DNA of 64,000 bases from Colwellia sp. MB3u-45 (GTDB lineage: Bacteria; Pseudomonadota; Gammaproteobacteria; Enterobacterales; Alteromonadaceae), in the NCBI RefSeq assembly GCF_014077005.1, contig NZ_JACGVC010000047.1, forward strand, positions 275,145 through 339,144, in the 5' to 3' direction. Shown here in pieces: positions 48,391 to 60,080 of the stretch. The notes beneath the pieces were generated by a model, which made no database searches, had not been told where the DNA came from, and was given only the letters and a program-made list of their open reading frames with translations. Within the stretch, counting starts at the first letter, position 1. Each line of letters begins with the position of its first letter. The translations under genes and the position numbers were made by a program.

Positions 48391-50577
48391 TTAAATATCC
48401 GTCACACCCATATTAAATAATGTGAAACCATAAATATCGGCATATTGCTCAATGGTTTTGCTAATCGGCGTACCGGCACCATGACCCGCATCCGTTTCAA
48501 TACGAATTAAGGTTGGGTTAGCGCCCGCTTGTTTTGCTTGTAACTCGGCAGCAAACTTAAATGAATGCGCCGGCACGACGCGATCATCATGATCACCCGT
48601 TGTTATTAATGTCGCAGGGTAATGTGTGCCGGCTTTAACATTGTGTAATGGCGAATAAGCTAACAGGTAATTAAACATTTGTGCATTGTCGTTTGATTTA
48701 CCATAGTCGTAAGCCCAACCAGCACCTGAAGTAAAGGTATGGTAGCGCAGCATATCAAGTACCCCTACCGCGGGTAATGCGACTTTAAATAACTCAGGAC
48801 GTTGTGTCATCACAGCACCCACTAACAAACCACCGTTTGAGCCACCCATAACCGCAAGTTTATCTGAAGAAGTCACTTTCGCTTCAATCAGGTATTCAGC
48901 TGCAGCAATAAAGTCGTCAAATACATTCTGTTTTTTCAACTGCGTACCCGCATCATGCCATTGTTTACCATATTCGCCACCACCACGTAAATTAGCCACG
49001 GCATATACACCGCCGAGCTCTAACCAAGCAGCGCGAGTTGAGCTAAATTCTGGTTGTAGACTAATATTGAAACCACCGTAACCATATAAAATCGTCGGGT
49101 TACTGCCATCAAGCACTAAGCCTTTTTTATGGGTAATGATCATCGGCACTTTAGTACCGTCTTTAGAGCTATAAAAAACCTGTTTTGATTCAAAGTTATC
49201 GCTATTGAATTTTACTTTCGACTTCATATGTACAACAGATTCACCCGTTGCAAGGTCTAAGCTAAAAATGGTTGATGGGGTTTTCTGGTTACTAAATGAA
49301 TAGTAAAGCTGACTTTGCGACGCTTTACCACTAAAGCCACCAGCCGTGCCCACTTCAGGTAAGGCGATATCACGAATTTTCTTACCGGTTAAATCATACT
49401 GCTCAATAAAAGACGCCGCATGCTTCATATAGTTAGCAAACAAGTAATGTCCGCCAGTAGACACTGATAAAACATGCTCAGTTTCAGGAATAATATCAAC
49501 CCAATTCTCAGCACTTGGTTGCAGTGCATTAACTTTAACCACACGGTTATTAGGTGCTGCCATATTGGTGACAAATAGCAAGTTTTCACCCTCACTACTG
49601 ACCATATAGGTGTCTGACTCAGTATTATCAACCACGCTAACCAGTGGCGAATCTGTGCTGGTTAAATCTTTAATAAAGAGCTTGTTGCCCGAGGTAGATA
49701 CCGCTGCTGATACCACTAAATAGTGTCCGTCTTTAGTGACTTCACCACTAACATAACGGTGTTTTTGTGCTTCGCTGCCACCAAAAACTAAGCTATCTTG
49801 CGACTGTGCAGTACCTAACTTATGGTAATACAATTTATGTTGATCCGTTTTGGCTGAAAGCTCACTGCCTTTAGGTTTGTCGTAGCTTGAGTAATAAAAG
49901 CCTTCATTAGCCACCCAAGATAAGCCACTAAACTTTATATCAACTAGTTCGGCTTCAAGTACAGCATTAGTTTCAGTTGCTATAATACGCGCTTTACGCC
50001 AATCACTACCGCCTTCAGAAATTAAGTAAACCGCTAATGAACCGTCTTCACTAAATTCAATATTGGCTAACGAAACGGTACCATCTTCACTAAACGTATT
50101 AGGGTCAAGAAATACTTCAGCCGATGCATCGCCTTTTTGACGATATAAAACAGCTTGGTTTTGTAAGCCATCATTTTTATAAAAATAACTATAGTCACCT
50201 TCAAGAAACGGCATGCCAACTTTTTCATAATCTAACAAAGCCGCAAGACGAGATTTAATTTTCTCGCGATAAGGGATTTTCGCTAAATAATCGTAGGTGG
50301 TTTTATTTTGTGCCTTTACCCAATCCGCGGTTTCATCGCTCATGTCGTCTTCTAACCATCGATAAGCATCGGTAACTTTAGTACCAAAATAATCATCAAC
50401 AACGGCTACTTTTTTTGTTATTGGATAAGTTAACATTTTACTTTCATCGCCAATACTCACTACTTTTTCAATTTCAGGGGCTGTGTTAGCCGCTATTGGT
50501 GCGTCTTTACTGCAGGCTGTTAGACCGAAAAAGGCGATTAGCACAGCAGAATTTAAGATTACTTTTTTAGCATTCAT
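48391..50577 (-). CDS. Prolyl oligopeptidase family lipoprotein (S9)
   Basis: A 728-aa S9A serine peptidase that cleaves short peptides after proline. A lipobox LTAC ends the signal (Cys22), so it is anchored in the envelope. The first half is a beta-propeller; catalytic residues are Ser in MGGSNGGLLV, Asp in TGDHDDRV and His in DAGHGAG. Length matches prolyl oligopeptidases. Start ATG at 50577. Confidence 0.93.
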   Translation of the reverse strand: MNAKKVILNSAVLIAFFGLTACSKDAPIAANTAPEIEKVVSIGDESKMLTYPITKKVAVVDDYFGTKVTDAYRWLEDDMSDETADWVKAQNKTTYDYLAKIPYREKIKSRLAALLDYEKVGMPFLEGDYSYFYKNDGLQNQAVLYRQKGDASAEVFLDPNTFSEDGTVSLANIEFSEDGSLAVYLISEGGSDWRKARIIATETNAVLEAELVDIKFSGLSWVANEGFYYSSYDKPKGSELSAKTDQHKLYYHKLGTAQSQDSLVFGGSEAQKHRYVSGEVTKDGHYLVVSAAVSTSGNKLFIKDLTSTDSPLVSVVDNTESDTYMVSSEGENLLFVTNMAAPNNRVVKVNALQPSAENWVDIIPETEHVLSVSTGGHYLFANYMKHAASFIEQYDLTGKKIRDIALPEVGTAGGFSGKASQSQLYYSFSNQKTPSTIFSLDLATGESVVHMKSKVKFNSDNFESKQVFYSSKDGTKVPMIITHKKGLVLDGSNPTILYGYGGFNISLQPEFSSTRAAWLELGGVYAVANLRGGGEYGKQWHDAGTQLKKQNVFDDFIAAAEYLIEAKVTSSDKLAVMGGSNGGLLVGAVMTQRPELFKVALPAVGVLDMLRYHTFTSGAGWAYDYGKSNDNAQMFNYLLAYSPLHNVKAGTHYPATLITTGDHDDRVVPAHSFKFAAELQAKQAGANPTLIRIETDAGHGAGTPISKTIEQYADIYGFTLFNMGVTDI

Positions 50578-50737
50578 AATTTACTAAATAAACCATATTG
50601 TTATTATATTGATAGCAATCATAAGGCAGTCAATAATTGATGTCTAGGGTATGGCCTTAGTTAACAGTAAGAATAATAAAAATTTAATCACTTATTATGA
50701 TGATTAAGCTATTGAAAATTATAAAAATGGTATAAAC

Positions 50738-51295
50738 ATGAACATTGATAATTCAGCTCGACTTAGCTATCAGCTCATTGATAAAACAGACAGTGAGTTC
50801 TTATTCCAACTCGATCAAAACCCAGAAGTTATGCGTTATATCAATGGTGGTGATATGCCCACTCGCAAAGATATTGGCGAGGTATTTATCCCCCGCCATA
50901 ACGCCTATAAAAATGTAGAAAAAGGTTGGGGCTTATGGAAAGTTACCGTGATAGCAACTCAAGCCGAAATTGGCTGGATTTTAGTACGCCCAATGGACTT
51001 TTTCTCCGACCAGCCTATTTGGCATGACATTGAATTAGGCTGGCGTTTTTTACAGTCAACTTGGGGTAAAGGTTATGCTAGTGAAGCGACGATTCATATT
51101 AAGCAGCTACTAGCTAAGCAACCAGAAAATAAAAGCTTTAGTGCCATTGCTGTAAAAGATAATTCTGGCTCAATTGCGATAATGAAAAAGCTGGGTATGG
51201 AATATATCAAAACTTATATTCATTCAGACTCACAATTAGGTGATTTGGATGTGGTGCTATATCGCATAGAAAATAACCCAGCACGCAAAAAGTAA
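50738..51295 (+). CDS. GNAT family N-acetyltransferase
   Basis: A 185-aa acetyltransferase (Acetyltransf_3 type, RimJ-like), transferring acetyl from acetyl-CoA to an unknown amine. IELGWRFLQSTWGKGYASEA carries the acetyl-CoA motif (shown by STWGKGYASEA), and AVKDNSGSIAIMKKLGMEY is the usual C-terminal signature. No strong partner. Ribosome site modest (AATGG). Confidence 0.85.
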   Translation: MNIDNSARLSYQLIDKTDSEFLFQLDQNPEVMRYINGGDMPTRKDIGEVFIPRHNAYKNVEKGWGLWKVTVIATQAEIGWILVRPMDFFSDQPIWHDIELGWRFLQSTWGKGYASEATIHIKQLLAKQPENKSFSAIAVKDNSGSIAIMKKLGMEYIKTYIHSDSQLGDLDVVLYRIENNPARKK

Positions 51296-51380
51296 TTAAG
51301 CGTTACTTAGTCATGCTGGAGTCATCATGAATAGGCACTAAGACACTGAAAAATAAAATATCTGAGAAAAGTCTGAACAC

Positions 51381-51409
51381 AAAAAAACCCAACAAATGTT
51401 GGGCTTTTA
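51381..51409. terminator. Terminator after fadA
   Basis: Stem AGCCCAACA / TGTTGGGCT flanked by A- and T-runs on either side. It ends the minus-strand fadBA transcript and can also serve the GNAT gene. Confidence 0.8.
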
Positions 51410-51463
51410 TTCATCAGGTTAGCTTAGAGCGTTAACTCAAAAGCTAACGATAAAAAGTAAAAA

Positions 51464-52642
<1,179 letters not shown>

Positions 52643-54820
52643 CTAAGCTGTTTTAACGCTGTTAGTTTTAACATCGGTTGTAAAATATGATTGACCAGAT
52701 CTTGCCATTTCACGCATACCATCAGTAACTTGGTAAATTTCGCCTAAATGGGCATATTTATCTGCCATTGCAATAAAGTTATCTAAGCCTAACGTTTCTA
52801 AATAACGAATTGGACCGCCTCTAAATGGTGGAAAACCTAAACCGTAAATTAAGCCCATATCAGCTTCAGCTGCAGTATCAACCACACCTTCTTCTAAACA
52901 GCGCACCACTTCATTCACCATAGGGATCATCAAACGAGCAATAGTTTCTTCCTGGGTAAAGTCTTTTTTCTCTACGCCTGAAAACAAGTCATAAGCCACT
53001 TGTGCTGCCACTTTGGTTGGACGACCGCGCTTGTCTTTACCGTAATCGTAGAAGCCTTTGCCATTTTTCTGGCCAAGACGGTCTTTATTATATAAAGCAC
53101 TTACTGGGTCATTATCAATTTTTGACATACGAGTTGGGAAACCCGATGACATAACACCCGTACAATGATCAGCGGTATCAATACCAACCACATCAAGAAG
53201 GTATGCTGGGCCCATTGGCCAGCCAAATTGTTTTTCCATGACTTTATCAACGGCAACGAAATCAGCACCTTCAAGCACTAATTGGCTAAAGCCAGCAAAG
53301 TATGGGAATAAAACACGGTTAATGTAAAAACCAGGACAGTCGTTTACCACGATAGGTGATTTACCCATTTTAGCTGCGTAAGCAACAACAGCAGCAACGG
53401 TTTCATCAGAGGTAGCTTTGCCACGAATAACTTCAACTAATGGCATTTTATTTACTGGGTTGAAGAAATGCATGCCACAAAACTTATCTTTGCGTTTAAG
53501 ACCTTCGGCTAATAAATCAATTGAAATAGTTGAGGTATTTGAAGTCACAATAGTGTCTTCATCAACATGGTTTTCAACTTCAGCCAACACCATAGCTTTT
53601 ACTTTCGGGTTTTCAACTACAGCTTCAACAACAATATCAACACCTTTAAGGCTGTCATAACTTAATGACGGTGTGATGCTATTGAGTACGCCAGCCATTT
53701 TCTTAACGTTCATGCGGCCACGTTCAACTTGCTTAGTTAAAATACCCGCAGCCGTTGTTAGACCTAAATCAAGTGCTTGGTCATTAATATCTTTCATGAT
53801 AATTGGCGTGCCTTTATAAGCAGACTGGTATGCAATACCACCGCCCATAATACCTGCACCCAAAACAGCCGCTTTATTGACTGCCTTCGTCGCTTGTTTA
53901 CCGGCTTTTTTCGCTTTACCTTTAACCACTTGATCAGCCATAAATAAGCCAATTTGTGCAGTAGCAGCATCAGTTTTCGCTAATTTTGCAAACCCTGCGT
54001 TTTCTAATGCCATTGCGCCTGCACGGTCTAAACCTGCTGCGGCTTCGATCGTTTTAACCATCACCATAGGTGCAGGATAATGTTTACCGGCTTTAGCCGC
54101 GATCATACCTTTACAGGTATTGAAGGTCATAATAGTTTCTACTGGAGAAAGCTTTAATGCTTCTAGTTTAGGTTGACGTTTAGCGCGCCAATCTAATTTA
54201 CCCGCAATCGCTTGATTTAGCATTTTCAGTGCCGCTTCGCGCAAATGTTCTGGTGCAACTACAGCGTCAAGCAAACCTACCGCCATCGCTTGCTCAGCTT
54301 TAAAAGCTCGGCCTGTCGACATCCATTCAATGGCATTATCAGCGCCAATAACACGTGGTAAACGCACGGTACCACCAAAGCCAGGTATTAAACCTAAGCT
54401 CACTTCTGGTAAACCGATTGAACATGAGGTATCTGCAATACGATAATCACAAGCCAAGGTCATTTCACAACCGCCACCTAAAGCGAAGCCGTTAATAGCA
54501 GCAATAGTAGGCAGATTAATATCTTCAAATGAATCAAAAATATCAGAGGCATTTTTTACCCAAGGTAGTAACTCATCTTCCGGTTTTTTAAATACTTCTA
54601 AAAACTCGGTGATATCAGCACCAACAATAAAAGAAGACTTACCTGAGGTAATCAATACCCCTTTTGCTTCACTGCAATTATTAATCGCATCAACAACTGC
54701 GATATATTCTTTAAACGTTGCCTGATCAAACTTGTTAACTGAGCCTTGTGCATCGAATTTAAATTCAACAATGCCGTCGTCTAACAACTGGGCAGAAAGG
54801 CTTTTGCCTTGGAATAACAT
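52643..54820 (-). CDS. fadB: Fatty acid oxidation complex alpha subunit FadB
   Basis: Enoyl-CoA hydratase and 3-hydroxyacyl-CoA dehydrogenase in one chain. The hydratase half has [11 protein letters not shown] and [14 protein letters not shown]; the dehydrogenase half has [24 protein letters not shown] and [11 protein letters not shown]. The start is the ATG at 54820 (MLFQGKSL) with AGGAGAG upstream, giving 725 aa as in E. coli; a start at 54871 adds an N-terminus foreign to the family. It leads fadBA, usually repressed by FadR or a similar regulator. Confidence 0.96.
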   Translation of the reverse strand: MLFQGKSLSAQLLDDGIVEFKFDAQGSVNKFDQATFKEYIAVVDAINNCSEAKGVLITSGKSSFIVGADITEFLEVFKKPEDELLPWVKNASDIFDSFEDINLPTIAAINGFALGGGCEMTLACDYRIADTSCSIGLPEVSLGLIPGFGGTVRLPRVIGADNAIEWMSTGRAFKAEQAMAVGLLDAVVAPEHLREAALKMLNQAIAGKLDWRAKRQPKLEALKLSPVETIMTFNTCKGMIAAKAGKHYPAPMVMVKTIEAAAGLDRAGAMALENAGFAKLAKTDAATAQIGLFMADQVVKGKAKKAGKQATKAVNKAAVLGAGIMGGGIAYQSAYKGTPIIMKDINDQALDLGLTTAAGILTKQVERGRMNVKKMAGVLNSITPSLSYDSLKGVDIVVEAVVENPKVKAMVLAEVENHVDEDTIVTSNTSTISIDLLAEGLKRKDKFCGMHFFNPVNKMPLVEVIRGKATSDETVAAVVAYAAKMGKSPIVVNDCPGFYINRVLFPYFAGFSQLVLEGADFVAVDKVMEKQFGWPMGPAYLLDVVGIDTADHCTGVMSSGFPTRMSKIDNDPVSALYNKDRLGQKNGKGFYDYGKDKRGRPTKVAAQVAYDLFSGVEKKDFTQEETIARLMIPMVNEVVRCLEEGVVDTAAEADMGLIYGLGFPPFRGGPIRYLETLGLDNFIAMADKYAHLGEIYQVTDGMREMARSGQSYFTTDVKTNSVKTA

Positions 54821-55057
54821 GCCTACTCTCCTGACTTTTTGTGGGTCGATTGACTGGTAATATGTAATCATAGACTACTACCGAGCGTATAAATATTTAG
54901 CTTACTAATTATTTATGATGAACTAGTAAAAGAAATAAAGTGATACTGAGTTTGCCTTGAAAGGAAAGGGAAAGCAAACATTTTTAAACAAGCGTTTTAA
55001 TTAAGTGTATTAATTTTATTTAGCGCTTTATTTAATGCGACCTCGGGTGCCTCTTTG

Positions 55058-55312
55058 CTAATTTTTTTTCATTTTAGCTAGCAACTCTTGTTCCATATTT
55101 ATACCCTGCCAATGTGCAATATCTAAAACTCTCAGCACAATATCAGCTAACTCTTCTTTAAAATTGTCAGTCGGCTTTTCACCACGACATTCATTTATCG
55201 CTTCCCCGACCTCTGAGGCCACTAAAGCTAATGCTTCCAACGTGGTCTTATTATGCCAACCCATACGTTCAACCCAATCGTAATTTTGCTCTGCTATTTT
55301 ATTAATATCCAT
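55058..55312 (-). CDS. MazG-like nucleotide pyrophosphohydrolase domain protein
   Basis: An 84-aa protein with the MazG/all-alpha NTP-PPase pattern: LALVASEVGEAINECRGE (EExxE-type, shown by ASEVGEAINE) and EELADIVLRVLDIAHW. It should hydrolyse a nucleotide triphosphate to the monophosphate; the substrate is unknown. It ends at an A8 run. In the shifted frame the reading continues for about 20 more codons (KISKEAPEVALNKALNK), so a frameshift near the end is possible. It stands alone downstream of fadB's promoter side. Confidence 0.75.
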   Translation of the reverse strand: MDINKIAEQNYDWVERMGWHNKTTLEALALVASEVGEAINECRGEKPTDNFKEELADIVLRVLDIAHWQGINMEQELLAKMKKN

Positions 55313-55701
55313 ACATACCTCAGCTGTAATTTTTATCTATCGTTATTGCGCTTGATTACTCGCTTGGAGTGAAAAATCTTAAGCTAACACTGATAACTTT
55401 ACTGGATTTATCCTATATTTTACAAGTAACTAACTTACAACGCTTAAAAATAATACATTTCAGCAAGTGCTAAGACCTGCTTTTCCCTTAATCATATTAC
55501 CGTAGTGGTTATTGCAGTGCTACTTGGAATTATTTGAATAGTGAGTACTTTTTAGGGGGGGTATATCGTGTAGGCTTGGCTTGTTGGGCTTTATGATTAA
55601 CTTTTTTGTGCTTTAAACACCAAGGCTAAATGTAAAGATTTACACAAAAAAAAACACTTGTAGAACAAGTGCTGTAAATCCAGTATTGCCAATAATATAC
55701 G
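55313..55701. other. Intergenic region with a terminator
   Basis: 389 nt between two minus-strand genes; no gene seen in it. Apart from the terminator at 55644-55674 it contains a G-run near 55554-55560 and A/T-rich sequence. Confidence 0.4.
55644..55674 (-). terminator. Terminator of the GGDEF/EAL gene
   Basis: On the minus strand stem CACTTGT / ACAAGTG with loop TCT, followed by nine T. It is 28 nt past the stop. Confidence 0.85.
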
Positions 55702-57927
55702 CTATCGATTTATTCGCTCTAAACACGTGAAGAACTCGTCAGCTGGCATTGGCTTAGCATAATAAAAACCTTGCACTTCATCACAGCCCAAAGTTCTTAA
55801 TTCTGATTCTTGTTCGCTGTTTTCAATGCCCTCAGCAATGACTTTTAAGTTCATTTGCTTGCCTAAATTGATAATGGTGGCGGCTATAATCGCACCACCC
55901 GGCTCGGCAATGGCACTGACAAAAGAGCGATCAACTTTTAATCGGTCCAAAGGTAGTTTTTGTAAATAGCTTAATGATGAAAAACCAGTGCCAAAATCAT
56001 CAAGTGCAATACTAATGCCCTGCGCTTTTAATCTCACTAGCGCATCAATAATCACCTGAGGTTCATCCATTAAAACATTTTCGGTGATTTCTAGTTCCAA
56101 TTTACTGGGATCAACTTTATGCGACTTCGCTATATCAATAACCGTATCGACAAAATTATCGCGTTTAAATTGAGGAATCGAGACATTAACCGAAATACTG
56201 ACCTCGGTAAATTTGCTCGCTGCCAGTCTATTTAACAGCTGACATGCTTGATCGACAACCCAGTTGCCAATCTCAATAATCAAACCAGAATACTCTGCCA
56301 ATGGAATAAATATAGCGGGTGAAATAAACTTACCTTCGGCTGTTTTCCAACGCAGCAAGGCTTCAGCACCCATAATTTCGCCTGTGATTAAACTTAGCTG
56401 TGGTTGATACCAAAGCTCTAAACGGTGTTCGGAAAAATCAGTGCGTAATTGCCTAATCATACTTAAACGCCAAAGTGTTTTATCTTCCATTTCTTGATGA
56501 TAATAAACATAAGGTTCATGCATAGATTTTTTGGCCAAATTAAGGGCAATATTAATTTGATTCAGTACTTTGACACCACGCGATCCTGCTGAGCCTTTAG
56601 AACAAAAACCAAAACAGGCGCTAATCAGTAGATTTTGTTCACCAACAGTAAAGGGCTCACTAAACAGCGCGGTTAATATTTCAGGATTAACCCATTTTTT
56701 TGCACCAATAATACCAAAGACATCAGCACCAATTCTTGCCACATGATTATGTGCACTTAATGCTTGAATACGTCTAGATACTGCCATTAAAAGCTGGTTA
56801 CCAATATCTTGACCTAAGCCATCATTGATATCACTAAAATGATTAAGATCAACCAGTGCAGTGACTAACTTGTCATCATCACTTTGACAGAAGTCATCCA
56901 ATAAATTGACAAAGTCTAATCTATTGGGCAGTTCAGTTAACCAATCTTTGTAAGCCGCATTACGCAGTTTTTGAAATAGGTGAACATTTTCATAACCGGT
57001 GGCGATATTGGTGAGAAAAACTTCGATATGCTGTATTTCAATACTTGTTAAGGCTTGAGTAAGCTCTAAATGAATTACGGCTCTAAAGCCACCACTGGCG
57101 AAATAGAATGAGGTAGAGTCGACAGCAAAAAAGTGCTGTTTGTGTTGAAAACAACTATTAATTTGACTAGCGGTATCTTGATTTTCCAAGGCCGTTAATT
57201 TTTGATTTACTTTCGCTTCAACTAAACCGGTTTGGCCAATAACATACAAACTTAAATCATCAGCCCCCTCTACAATCCCTTGTCCGCGAGCGCAAAAAAT
57301 AGCACTACTAGTATCCACTAGCTTTATAAGCTCAGCTAACACGCCACTAGCATAATCATGAATAGTACGCAGTTCTAGCAAGTTGGCAGCAGCGCCAATA
57401 ATTTTTTCTAAACCCTTTCTATACTGAGTTACAGAGTCAATTTGCTGATATGAGCGAACAGCGGCATAAACGGTTGTCACTAATTTACGACGAGTTAATT
57501 CAGTTTTTGTTTTGTAGTCATTAATATCGTAATCTTTGATAACACTTTCTTCTGGTGCATAGCCCGGCTGGCCGGTGCGTAACACAATACGAATGTCATC
57601 ACGTTTTAATACTTCGCGTATGTGCTTTACGACAACAAGACCCGCGTCGTCACTTTCCATTACCACATCAAGTAAAACTAAAACGATATCTTCATGCTCT
57701 GCAATAAGTTTGCAAGCATCGTGACCTGAATAGGCATGCAGGTATTCTAAATGTCGACCTAAAACAACCAAGTCGGATAAGGCCAACTTGGTTACTGAAT
57801 GAATTTCAGGGTCATCATCAACAATTAAGACTTTCCAAGTATCTCTTATAGCTGAATCAAATATTTCATCTTCATCACTATCGTCGATAAACAAAAAATC
57901 ATCGTTAGTATTGTCAAAAACTTGCAT
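55702..57927 (-). CDS. Response regulator with DUF3369, degenerate GGDEF and EAL domains
   Basis: A 741-aa c-di-GMP protein. Receiver domain at about 30-155 (VDDDPEIHSV, phosphorylated Asp in LLDVVMESDD), a DUF3369 region to about 320, then GGDEF where RIGADVFGII replaces RxGGDEF, so it is probably not a cyclase. The EAL domain is complete: GAEALLRW, ELEITEN, DDFGTGFSSL, KVDRSF, AEGIE, and EVQGF, so it should be a c-di-GMP phosphodiesterase. No histidine kinase gene is adjacent. Confidence 0.9.
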   Translation of the reverse strand: MQVFDNTNDDFLFIDDSDEDEIFDSAIRDTWKVLIVDDDPEIHSVTKLALSDLVVLGRHLEYLHAYSGHDACKLIAEHEDIVLVLLDVVMESDDAGLVVVKHIREVLKRDDIRIVLRTGQPGYAPEESVIKDYDINDYKTKTELTRRKLVTTVYAAVRSYQQIDSVTQYRKGLEKIIGAAANLLELRTIHDYASGVLAELIKLVDTSSAIFCARGQGIVEGADDLSLYVIGQTGLVEAKVNQKLTALENQDTASQINSCFQHKQHFFAVDSTSFYFASGGFRAVIHLELTQALTSIEIQHIEVFLTNIATGYENVHLFQKLRNAAYKDWLTELPNRLDFVNLLDDFCQSDDDKLVTALVDLNHFSDINDGLGQDIGNQLLMAVSRRIQALSAHNHVARIGADVFGIIGAKKWVNPEILTALFSEPFTVGEQNLLISACFGFCSKGSAGSRGVKVLNQINIALNLAKKSMHEPYVYYHQEMEDKTLWRLSMIRQLRTDFSEHRLELWYQPQLSLITGEIMGAEALLRWKTAEGKFISPAIFIPLAEYSGLIIEIGNWVVDQACQLLNRLAASKFTEVSISVNVSIPQFKRDNFVDTVIDIAKSHKVDPSKLELEITENVLMDEPQVIIDALVRLKAQGISIALDDFGTGFSSLSYLQKLPLDRLKVDRSFVSAIAEPGGAIIAATIINLGKQMNLKVIAEGIENSEQESELRTLGCDEVQGFYYAKPMPADEFFTCLERINR

Positions 57928-58292
57928 ATCATCCTCAAAGCACTAACAAAAAAATGCTAGTAGAGTTTTTTGAATATTAATTTCGTTAAAAATTGTCTTC
58001 ATGTAATAGGTACATAGTAAAAGTTGGAATGAAATTATTCAACATTTCGTTTTTATCATAATATCATTTTCAAGTACGGTTAGTCACAAATCATTTTCCT
58101 GTACAAAAAACATACTGACGTAAACTTAAAGGCGAATAAATTTAAGGTAACATTTTACACTTTGTTAAAAAAAGGTTAATAATATAAGGACATGAGTAAA
58201 ATTTATATTTACGCTATAATAATTTTTTGGCAATATTATGTTGGAATTTCCAGCATTTTTCCAACATTTGATAGTTTTAAGGGATACAACTG
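57928..58292. other. Divergent promoter region with an inverted repeat
   Basis: 365 nt between the GGDEF/EAL gene and the TIGR03899 gene, no gene seen. TATAAT at 58215-58220 is a good -10. A 9-bp inverted repeat ATGTTGGAA / TTCCAACAT spans 58238-58267, about 25 nt before the TIGR03899 start and downstream of the -10. Confidence 0.5.
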
Positions 58293-59204
58293 ATGTCAAA
58301 TTCGATTGATCAAAATAAAATAATTGAGCATCCTGTAGAACAAAGTAAACCCGCTATCGTCGAAAATGACGAACAAACCGTCACACCTAAAAATAATGCA
58401 CATGCAAACGTCAACGCTTCCTCACAAAAACAATTATTAGTACTGGCAAAAAAGTTTTCACTTAGCGCTGCATTTTCACCAGAAACCAAACAAGTCCCTT
58501 TGGAAGAAAGAGCCAACCGACGAAAGAAACTTGACCAATTAAGAAAACAACAAAATATGGAAGCTATCATTGTACGCGCTGTTCAGTATTGCTCGGATGA
58601 GACAATTACTGACAGAGCAGATCAAGACTGGTTTAGCTCTTTTTTAACACTTGCTGAAAGTATTAGTAATAAAAATATGCAGGACTTATGGGCGAAAATT
58701 TTAGCCGGTGAAGTATCTCAACCTGGCTCTTTTTCACTAAAAACCTTACAAGCATTTAGAACCATGAGTATTACTGAAGCAAAGCTGCTGGCAAAAGCTT
58801 GCAGTGTCGCGATGACTGATGCACGTAAAAAAAATATTCGTGTCATCAGCGGCGCTTATCAAATCCCGAAATTATTCAATTTGTTTAATAAGCAGCGACA
58901 ACAACGGCTCGACCTTAACCAAGTGGGATTAAGCTACGCTGACATCTTAACTTTGGCCGATAACCACTTACTGTTTGAACAAGAAACAGAAAGCCACTCC
59001 TTTGCCAAGGGAGAAAAAATTCAATTTAATTATCATGGTAAACAACTTAGCTTTGTCGCAAAAAAAGCTGATTGCATACTCACTTTTTATAAGTTCACTC
59101 CCATTGGCACTGAACTCGCCCACTTAGTTACTGATGATGAAAACGAGCATTATTTAACGCTAATTAAAACGCAACTGGCGGAAAATTTTGCTATCGATAC
59201 CTAG
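58293..59204 (+). CDS. TIGR03899 family protein
   Basis: A 303-aa protein of an uncharacterised gammaproteobacterial family. The first 90 residues are polar and low in complexity; the body begins VPLEERANRRKKLDQLRKQQNMEAI (shown by ANRRKKLDQLRKQQN) and contains LWAKILAGEVSQPGSFSLKT, shown as WAKILAGEVSQPGSFS. No signal or membrane segment. The function is unknown. GGGAT is its modest ribosome site. Confidence 0.8.
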   Translation: MSNSIDQNKIIEHPVEQSKPAIVENDEQTVTPKNNAHANVNASSQKQLLVLAKKFSLSAAFSPETKQVPLEERANRRKKLDQLRKQQNMEAIIVRAVQYCSDETITDRADQDWFSSFLTLAESISNKNMQDLWAKILAGEVSQPGSFSLKTLQAFRTMSITEAKLLAKACSVAMTDARKKNIRVISGAYQIPKLFNLFNKQRQQRLDLNQVGLSYADILTLADNHLLFEQETESHSFAKGEKIQFNYHGKQLSFVAKKADCILTFYKFTPIGTELAHLVTDDENEHYLTLIKTQLAENFAIDT

Positions 59205-59277
59205 GAAGTTTACGGCTGAATAACAGGGATAAGATTTTTACTATTGATAACTTAGTTAGATGAATAAATTAGACAGT

Positions 59278-59306
59278 AAAAAGAATGCGGCTCGCGCATT
59301 CTTTTT
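59278..59306. terminator. Terminator between TIGR03899 gene and cysH
   Basis: AAAAAGAATGCG / CGCATTCTTTTT stem with a short loop (GCTCG); A- and T-rich on the two sides, between convergent genes. Confidence 0.75.
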
Positions 59307-59318
59307 ATAGTAATGACC

Positions 59319-60080
59319 TTAAATGCCATCACCGTCAGTGTGTAAACCACACTCTCTTTGCATACCAGAGAAACGTGTGTCGCTCTCATCCATACCGGCA
59401 GTTAATGGTCGCGTACTATGTACATCGCCCACTGAAACATAACCTTCTTCCCACAGCGGGTGATAAGGTAAATTATTTGCCGTTAAGTATTCATGCACGT
59501 CTTTATTGCTCCAATCAATAATCGGGTGTACTTTAAAGCGCCCTCGTAAAATACTGACTACCGATAAACCTTCACGGTGGCTAGATTGTTGGCGACGAAC
59601 ACCAGAAAACCAAGTACCCGCTTGCAACTCACTTAAGCCTCGCTCTAATGGCTCAACTTTGTTACGGCGATTATAAGCTTTCAACGAGTCTTCATCGCCA
59701 TCCCACTCTTGCCCAAACTTAGCTTGTTGCCATGCCGCACTTTCTTTCGCACTAAACACTTGTAAGTTTAACTTTAAGCGCTCTGTTAGTTGCTCAATAA
59801 ACTGATAGGTTTCAGGAAACAAATGCCCAGTATCGGTTATTAATACCGGTATATTAGGTTCAATTTTGGTCAGCATATGTAGCATTACCGCAGATTGAAT
59901 ACCGAAACTCGACGATAAAACAAATTGCGCGGGTAAATTTTCCATTGCCCATTCTACGCGTTGGCTTGCCGACTGCTTTTCTAATAATTCGTTCCACTGC
60001 TTTAACCAAGGTTCTGGTAACGACGCTGGAAATTTATTACTGATCAGCGGAGGTGTACTCGCTGTAATAATCTTAGTCAT
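59319..60080 (-). CDS. cysH: Phosphoadenosine phosphosulfate reductase
   Basis: Reduces PAPS to sulfite with thioredoxin. [15 protein letters not shown] (PP-loop), [19 protein letters not shown] and the C-terminal catalytic RECGLH are visible. The single ECGLH Cys and the lack of CC pairs indicate a PAPS rather than APS enzyme. The start is the ATG at 60080 (MTKIITAS) with GGGA 5 nt upstream and overlap with the cysI stop; an earlier ATG at 60116 lies inside cysI. About 253 aa. Confidence 0.96.
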   Translation of the reverse strand: MTKIITASTPPLISNKFPASLPEPWLKQWNELLEKQSASQRVEWAMENLPAQFVLSSSFGIQSAVMLHMLTKIEPNIPVLITDTGHLFPETYQFIEQLTERLKLNLQVFSAKESAAWQQAKFGQEWDGDEDSLKAYNRRNKVEPLERGLSELQAGTWFSGVRRQQSSHREGLSVVSILRGRFKVHPIIDWSNKDVHEYLTANNLPYHPLWEEGYVSVGDVHSTRPLTAGMDESDTRFSGMQRECGLHTDGDGI

